Below are positions 1 through 5,443 of a stretch of 5,443 nt of DNA, piece by piece. Below the pieces are notes generated by a model, which was not told the DNA's origin, made no database searches, and was given only the letters and a program-made list of their open reading frames with translations. Origin of the DNA: Acetobacteraceae bacterium (GTDB lineage Bacteria > Pseudomonadota > Alphaproteobacteria > Acetobacterales > Acetobacteraceae); contig CANJSR010000343.1 of NCBI GenBank assembly GCA_947476855.1, positions 1-5,443 on the forward strand, given 5' to 3'. A program made the translations under genes and the position numbers. Each line of letters begins with the position of its first letter. Position 1 is the first letter of the stretch.

Positions 1-1
1 C

Positions 2-2637
<2,636 letters not shown>

Positions 2638-2638
<1 letters not shown>

Positions 2639-3588
2639 TGCGGGTTTTCGTCCTCGGCAAGCCGCGTGAGGTCACGCACTGGACCGAGGACTGCCTCGCC
2701 GGCTTCCAGGCTGGCGGCCATGAGACCGCTTTGGGTGTCACCCGCGATGCCCGAATTGGCGCGGGACTCGAACGGCTGTTGATGGCGGGGTGGACGGGCG
2801 CCTTCCCCGTCCGCCGCATCCTGGCCGCGATCCGCGCCTTCCGCCCCGATCTGATCCTGGCCGTACGCGCTTTTGCCACCCCTCTGCCCATTCTGGAGCA
2901 GGTGGCCGCCATGCCAGGCCGCCCGCCTCTGCTGGGCTGGGTGGGGGATGGGTTTTCCGCCGCCGATCGTCCCGTCGCCGATCTGTTCGACGCAGTTGCC
3001 TATACAGACACGGGCCTGGTGACCCAGCACGCTGCCCTGGGGTTCAAACCCCCCGCGTCCTACCTGCCGCACGCCGCCAATCCGCGCCTCGATGGCCCGC
3101 CCGCGCCGCGCCAGCCCCGCCTGGTCTTTGTCGCCAATCCCACCGCCCATCGCCGATCCGTGATCGAGAGCCTGACGCAGCCGATCACCCTGGTCGGCCC
3201 CGCCTGGACCCCCGTTCTGGGCATCGACCACACGATCCAGGCCCAACGCGTCGGGGTGGAGGAACTGGGGACGCTCTACCGCACCCATCTCGGGGTGCTG
3301 AACATCCATCACGAGGGCAACGTGGTCGACGGCCTCAACCAGCGGCACTTCGACCCCGCTTTGTCGGCCACGCCCGTGCTGACCGACGCCCAGGCAGACC
3401 TGCCCCGCTGCTTCGAACCAGGCCGAGAAATCCTGGTCTGGCACGACGCCGCGGAACTCAACGACCTGCACGCCCGCATGCTGCGCGAGCCGGCCTGGGC
3501 ACAAGCCATCGGCACCGCGGCCCAGCGCCGGGTGATGGCCGAACACCTCTATGCCCACCGGTTGGCGGCCTTGGCGGGTCTTGGGTAG
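2638..3588 (+). CDS. CgeB-like family 1 glycosyltransferase (GT-B fold)
   Basis: This 316-residue cytoplasmic protein has no visible signal peptide or membrane segment. It resembles CgeB-type glycosyltransferases, often labelled 'spore maturation protein', a misleading name in a probable non-sporulating proteobacterium. The N-terminal half starts with a Rossmann-like strand (MRVFVLGKP) and contains LLGWVGDGF (98-106), where CgeB relatives have a similar W-x-D segment. The C-terminal half has NIHHEGNVVDGLNQRHFDP (222-240), PVLTD (246-250), LPRCFEPGREIL (255-266) and a tail AEHLYAHRL (301-309), the usual nucleotide-sugar binding half of this family. At the usual conserved Glu it has D239, and 'SA' (243-244) replaces the common 'CG'. 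The ATG shares its A with the gyrB stop (TGATG), and I see no independent Shine-Dalgarno, so translational coupling to gyrB is likely. Donor and acceptor cannot be told from sequence. The TAG stop sits at the edge of repeat copy B. Confidence 0.8.
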
Positions 3589-3673
3589 GAAGGGTTGGGG
3601 CTTTGCCCCAAGCCCCACAAGGGGGCGCTGCCCCCTTGACCCCCGCCAAGGGCCGAGCCCTTGGAACCGGTAC
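3588..3673 (-). repeat. Three-hairpin intergenic repeat, copy B (inverted)
   Basis: On the plus strand the stems appear in reverse order. Stem 3 is TTGGGGC/GCCCCAA (3595-3601 with 3605-3611). Stem 2 is CAAGGGGGC/GCCCCCTTG (3618-3626 with 3630-3638). Stem 1 is CCAAGGGC/GCCCTTGG (3646-3653 with 3657-3664). Every loop is 3 bases. Stem sequences differ from copies A and C by paired changes. The copy begins at the last base of the glycosyltransferase stop codon. Confidence 0.85.
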
Positions 3674-3745
3674 TTGGTGGGATGACGGGAGGGGCCTACT
3701 CGGACCCATCACGGTCCGGGTTGGCCCCTCCCGTCATCCCACCAA
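3674..3745. repeat. Central long hairpin; possible bidirectional terminator
   Basis: The arms 3674-3696 and 3723-3745 are perfect reverse complements over 23 bases (left arm starts TTGGTGGGATGACGGG). Pairing continues inward after one T-T mismatch (3697/3722): A-T, C-G and T-G, then CGGACC/GGTCCG (3701-3706 with 3713-3718) around the loop CATCAC. It lies between converging genes, so it could help stop transcription from both sides. It lacks the run of T residues expected of an intrinsic terminator, so that role is only an inference. Its symmetric form would also allow cruciform extrusion or protein binding. Confidence 0.8.
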
Positions 3746-3832
3746 CCAATGGTTTCCAAAGGGCTGTGCCCTTTGGTGGGGTCCAGGGGCAAAGCCCCTG
3801 GTCGGGGTCTGGGGTGAAACCCCAGCGCTTCC
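3723..3832 (+). repeat. Three-hairpin intergenic repeat, copy C
   Basis: This copy is in the same orientation as copy A. Stem 1 is CCAAAGGGC/GCCCTTTGG (3756-3764 with 3768-3776, loop TGT). Stem 2 is CCAGGGGC/GCCCCTGG (3783-3790 with 3794-3801, loop AAA). Stem 3 is CTGGGGT/ACCCCAG (3809-3815 with 3819-3825, loop GAA). It starts with the right arm of the central hairpin, as copy A does, and ends directly against the maeB stop codon (3833-3835). Confidence 0.85.
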
Positions 3833-5443
3833 TCACCCAACCGACTGATAAGCCGCGATGCAGGCCACGTCGACGATCTGGCTGACCGATGCGTCCATGG
3901 GCACGATCTGCGCCGGCTTTTCCATCCCGATCAGCAGCGGCCCGATCGTTGCGCCTCCGCCGAGATGGTGCGCCAGGCGCGCCGTGATGTGGGCCGAGTG
4001 CAGGCCCGGCACCAGCAGGACGTTCGCATCCCCGGTCAGCCGGCAGAACGGGTAAAGCGCGCGGATCGACGGTTCGAGGGCCACATCCGGGCTCATTTCC
4101 CCGTCATATTCAAAGTCCACGCCCCGCCCATCCAGGATGCCCACCGCGTCGCGCATCGGGATTGCCCGGTCATGCGGCGGATCGCCGAAGGTGGAGTGCG
4201 ACAGCAGGGCGACGCGGGGTTCATGGCCGAAGCGGCGCGCGGCCGCGGCGGCGCCGATCGCGATATCGGCCAGTTCCTCGGCGTCGGGCCGGAAATTGAC
4301 CATCGAGTCGGCGATGAAGATCGCCTTGCCCCGCATCCCCAGCAGCAGCGTCAGCCCAAAAGAGATCCCACCCGGCTGCGGTCCGATTGCGAGGCTGACA
4401 TTGGCCAGGCAGTCGGCGGTCGATCGCGTGAGGCCCGTCACCATCGCATCGGCGTCGCCGGTCGCCACCATGCAGGCGGCGAAGACGTTGCGATCCTGGT
4501 TGACCATGCGCTGGCAGTCCCGCCGCAGGGACCCACGGCGTTGCAGCCGGTTGTAGAGGAAATCGACGTACTTCTCATTCCCCCCGGACAGGCGGGCGTT
4601 GTGGATTTCGATGCCCTCTACCGCGCCCAGGCCGAGGCCTTCGAGTGTGGCGCGCACCCGGTCCTCGCGTCCGATCAGGATCGGGCGGCCATAGCCGGCG
4701 TTGCGGTATGCGACGGCGGCGCGGACGACTTTCTCCTCCTCGCCCTCGGCGAAGACCACGCGGCGGGGATTGGCACGCACCGCTTCCATGATCGCGTCCA
4801 GCGCCCCGGCGGTGGGGTCGAGCCGGCCCGACAGTTCGCGGGTATAGCGGCGCAGGTCCATCAGCGGCTTGCGGGCGACGCCGGTATCCATCGCCGCCTT
4901 CGCCACCGCGGGGGGTATGCGGGAGATCAGGCGGGGGTCGAAGGCGTTCGGGATGATGTATTCCGGCCCGAAGGCTAGCTGCCGGCCAGAGCCGGACCGA
5001 TGCACCTCATCGGGCACGTCTTCGCGCGCAAGCTGGGCCAACGCCTGGGCGGCGGCGATCTTCATGGCGTCGTTGATGGTGGAGGCGCGGACATCCAGCG
5101 CGCCGCGGAAGATATAGGGAAAGCCCAGGACGTTGTTGACCTGGTTGGGATAGTCGCTGCGCCCGGTGGCGATGATCGCGTCGGCGCTGGCGTTGCGGGC
5201 TTCCTCGGGCGTGATCTCGGGGTCGGGGTTGGCCATGGCGAAGATGATCGGCTTGCCGGCCATGACGCGGACCATGTCCTCGGTCAGCGCGCCCTTGGCG
5301 GACAGGCCGAAGAACACGTCGGCGCCTTCGAGAGCTTCCGTCAGCGTGCGCGCGTGGGTCTGCGCGGCATGGGCGGATTTCCACTGGTTCATGCCGTCGG
5401 TGCGGCCCTGGTAGACGACGCCCTTGGTGTCGCACAGGATCAC
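3833..5443 (-). CDS. maeB: NADP-dependent malic enzyme with C-terminal phosphotransacetylase-like domain (MaeB), N-terminus outside window
   Basis: MaeB oxidatively decarboxylates malate to pyruvate, reducing NADP+, and links the TCA cycle to pyruvate and acetyl-CoA supply in the cytoplasm. The visible part is the last 536 residues of a family usually near 760, so about 220 N-terminal residues, including the malate-binding domain, lie beyond the right edge. The first visible codon, GTG, is internal and not a start. Visible residues 1 to about 145 are the NAD(P)-binding domain, with FAMANPDPEI (68-77) and GRSDYPNQVNNVLGFPY (94-110). After a linker, residues 225-536 form a phosphotransacetylase-like domain: VVFAEGEEEKVVRAA (229-243), NQDRNVFAACM (315-325), GDADAMVTGLTR (329-340), DGEMSPDVAL (447-456) and LIGMEKPAQIVP (504-515). 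In characterised MaeB enzymes this domain is regulatory, sensing acetyl-CoA, rather than an active transferase. The frame is intact to a TGA at 3835-3833. It converges with the glycosyltransferase gene, separated only by the inverted repeat. Confidence 0.95.
   Translation of the reverse strand: MILCDTKGVVYQGRTDGMNQWKSAHAAQTHARTLTEALEGADVFFGLSAKGALTEDMVRVMAGKPIIFAMANPDPEITPEEARNASADAIIATGRSDYPNQVNNVLGFPYIFRGALDVRASTINDAMKIAAAQALAQLAREDVPDEVHRSGSGRQLAFGPEYIIPNAFDPRLISRIPPAVAKAAMDTGVARKPLMDLRRYTRELSGRLDPTAGALDAIMEAVRANPRRVVFAEGEEEKVVRAAVAYRNAGYGRPILIGREDRVRATLEGLGLGAVEGIEIHNARLSGGNEKYVDFLYNRLQRRGSLRRDCQRMVNQDRNVFAACMVATGDADAMVTGLTRSTADCLANVSLAIGPQPGGISFGLTLLLGMRGKAIFIADSMVNFRPDAEELADIAIGAAAAARRFGHEPRVALLSHSTFGDPPHDRAIPMRDAVGILDGRGVDFEYDGEMSPDVALEPSIRALYPFCRLTGDANVLLVPGLHSAHITARLAHHLGGGATIGPLLIGMEKPAQIVPMDASVSQIVDVACIAAYQSVG

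Larger units (their letters stand above)
3588..3832. repeat. Large imperfect inverted repeat filling the convergent intergenic region
   Basis: The whole space between the two converging stop codons is one imperfect palindrome centred near 3710. The left half carries repeat copy B in minus orientation and the right half carries copy C in plus orientation. GGAAG at 3588-3592 mirrors CTTCC at 3828-3832. Outside these ends the symmetry continues a few bases into both coding regions (TTGGGTAGGAAG on plus; TTGGGTGAGGAAG read on minus). No gene, RNA gene or transposase lies here. The region could fold in RNA or DNA either as one long hairpin or as six small hairpins around a central stem. Confidence 0.85.

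Noticed and set aside
3674..3745. Standard rho-independent terminator
   Set aside because: The stem is excellent, but no run of T follows the hairpin on either strand, so it is recorded as a repeat with only a possible terminator role.
3588..3832. Insertion sequence or CRISPR array
   Set aside because: There is no transposase, no obvious target duplication and no regular direct repeat-spacer pattern. The copies are inverted and separated by the central stem.
2790..3848. 352-codon plus-strand frame overlapping the glycosyltransferase and the palindrome
   Set aside because: It is out of frame with the recognisable glycosyltransferase, is Pro/Arg-rich, and reads through the whole repeat region. 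It is a GC-driven shadow.
3965..4978. 337-codon plus-strand frame opposite maeB
   Set aside because: It is antisense to the conserved phosphotransacetylase-like domain, with no motif of its own and no ribosome-binding context.

Overview
The window is GC-rich, gene-dense bacterial DNA. It holds two same-strand genes, gyrB followed by a CgeB-like glycosyltransferase, which converge on a third gene on the other strand: maeB, cut by the right edge. The GyrB sequence ([11 protein letters not shown]-terminus, proteobacterial TOPRIM insert), the fused malic enzyme/phosphotransacetylase and the GC-rich intergenic hairpin repeats fit an alphaproteobacterium. Acetobacteraceae or other Rhodospirillales is my best guess; it is an inference from style, as no rRNA or other marker is present.

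Layout. Bases 1-120 are non-coding and carry one copy of a three-hairpin repeat (copy A). A good extended -10 promoter candidate (124-153) and a Shine-Dalgarno lead into gyrB (188-2638), a complete 816-residue DNA gyrase B subunit. Its stop codon overlaps by one base the ATG of a 316-residue glycosyltransferase gene (2638-3588), so the two are probably co-transcribed and translationally coupled. maeB (3833-5443, minus strand) shows the last 536 residues of an NADP-type malic enzyme: the end of the NAD(P)-binding domain, a linker and a complete phosphotransacetylase-like domain.

The most notable structure is the 244-base convergent intergenic region (3589-3832). Two further copies of the same repeat lie there in inverted orientation (B and C), meeting at a central hairpin with 23 perfect pairs, then one T-T mismatch and nine more pairs (one G-T), closed by a 6-base loop. 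The three copies differ in sequence, but their stems remain paired through compensatory changes. The repeat ends coincide with the stop codons of both flanking genes.

The genes have unrelated roles: DNA supercoiling, surface or small-molecule glycosylation, and malate/pyruvate metabolism. I see no defence, mobile or biosynthetic system. The candidate novelty is the structured repeat family and its placement beside the gyrB promoter and between convergent genes.
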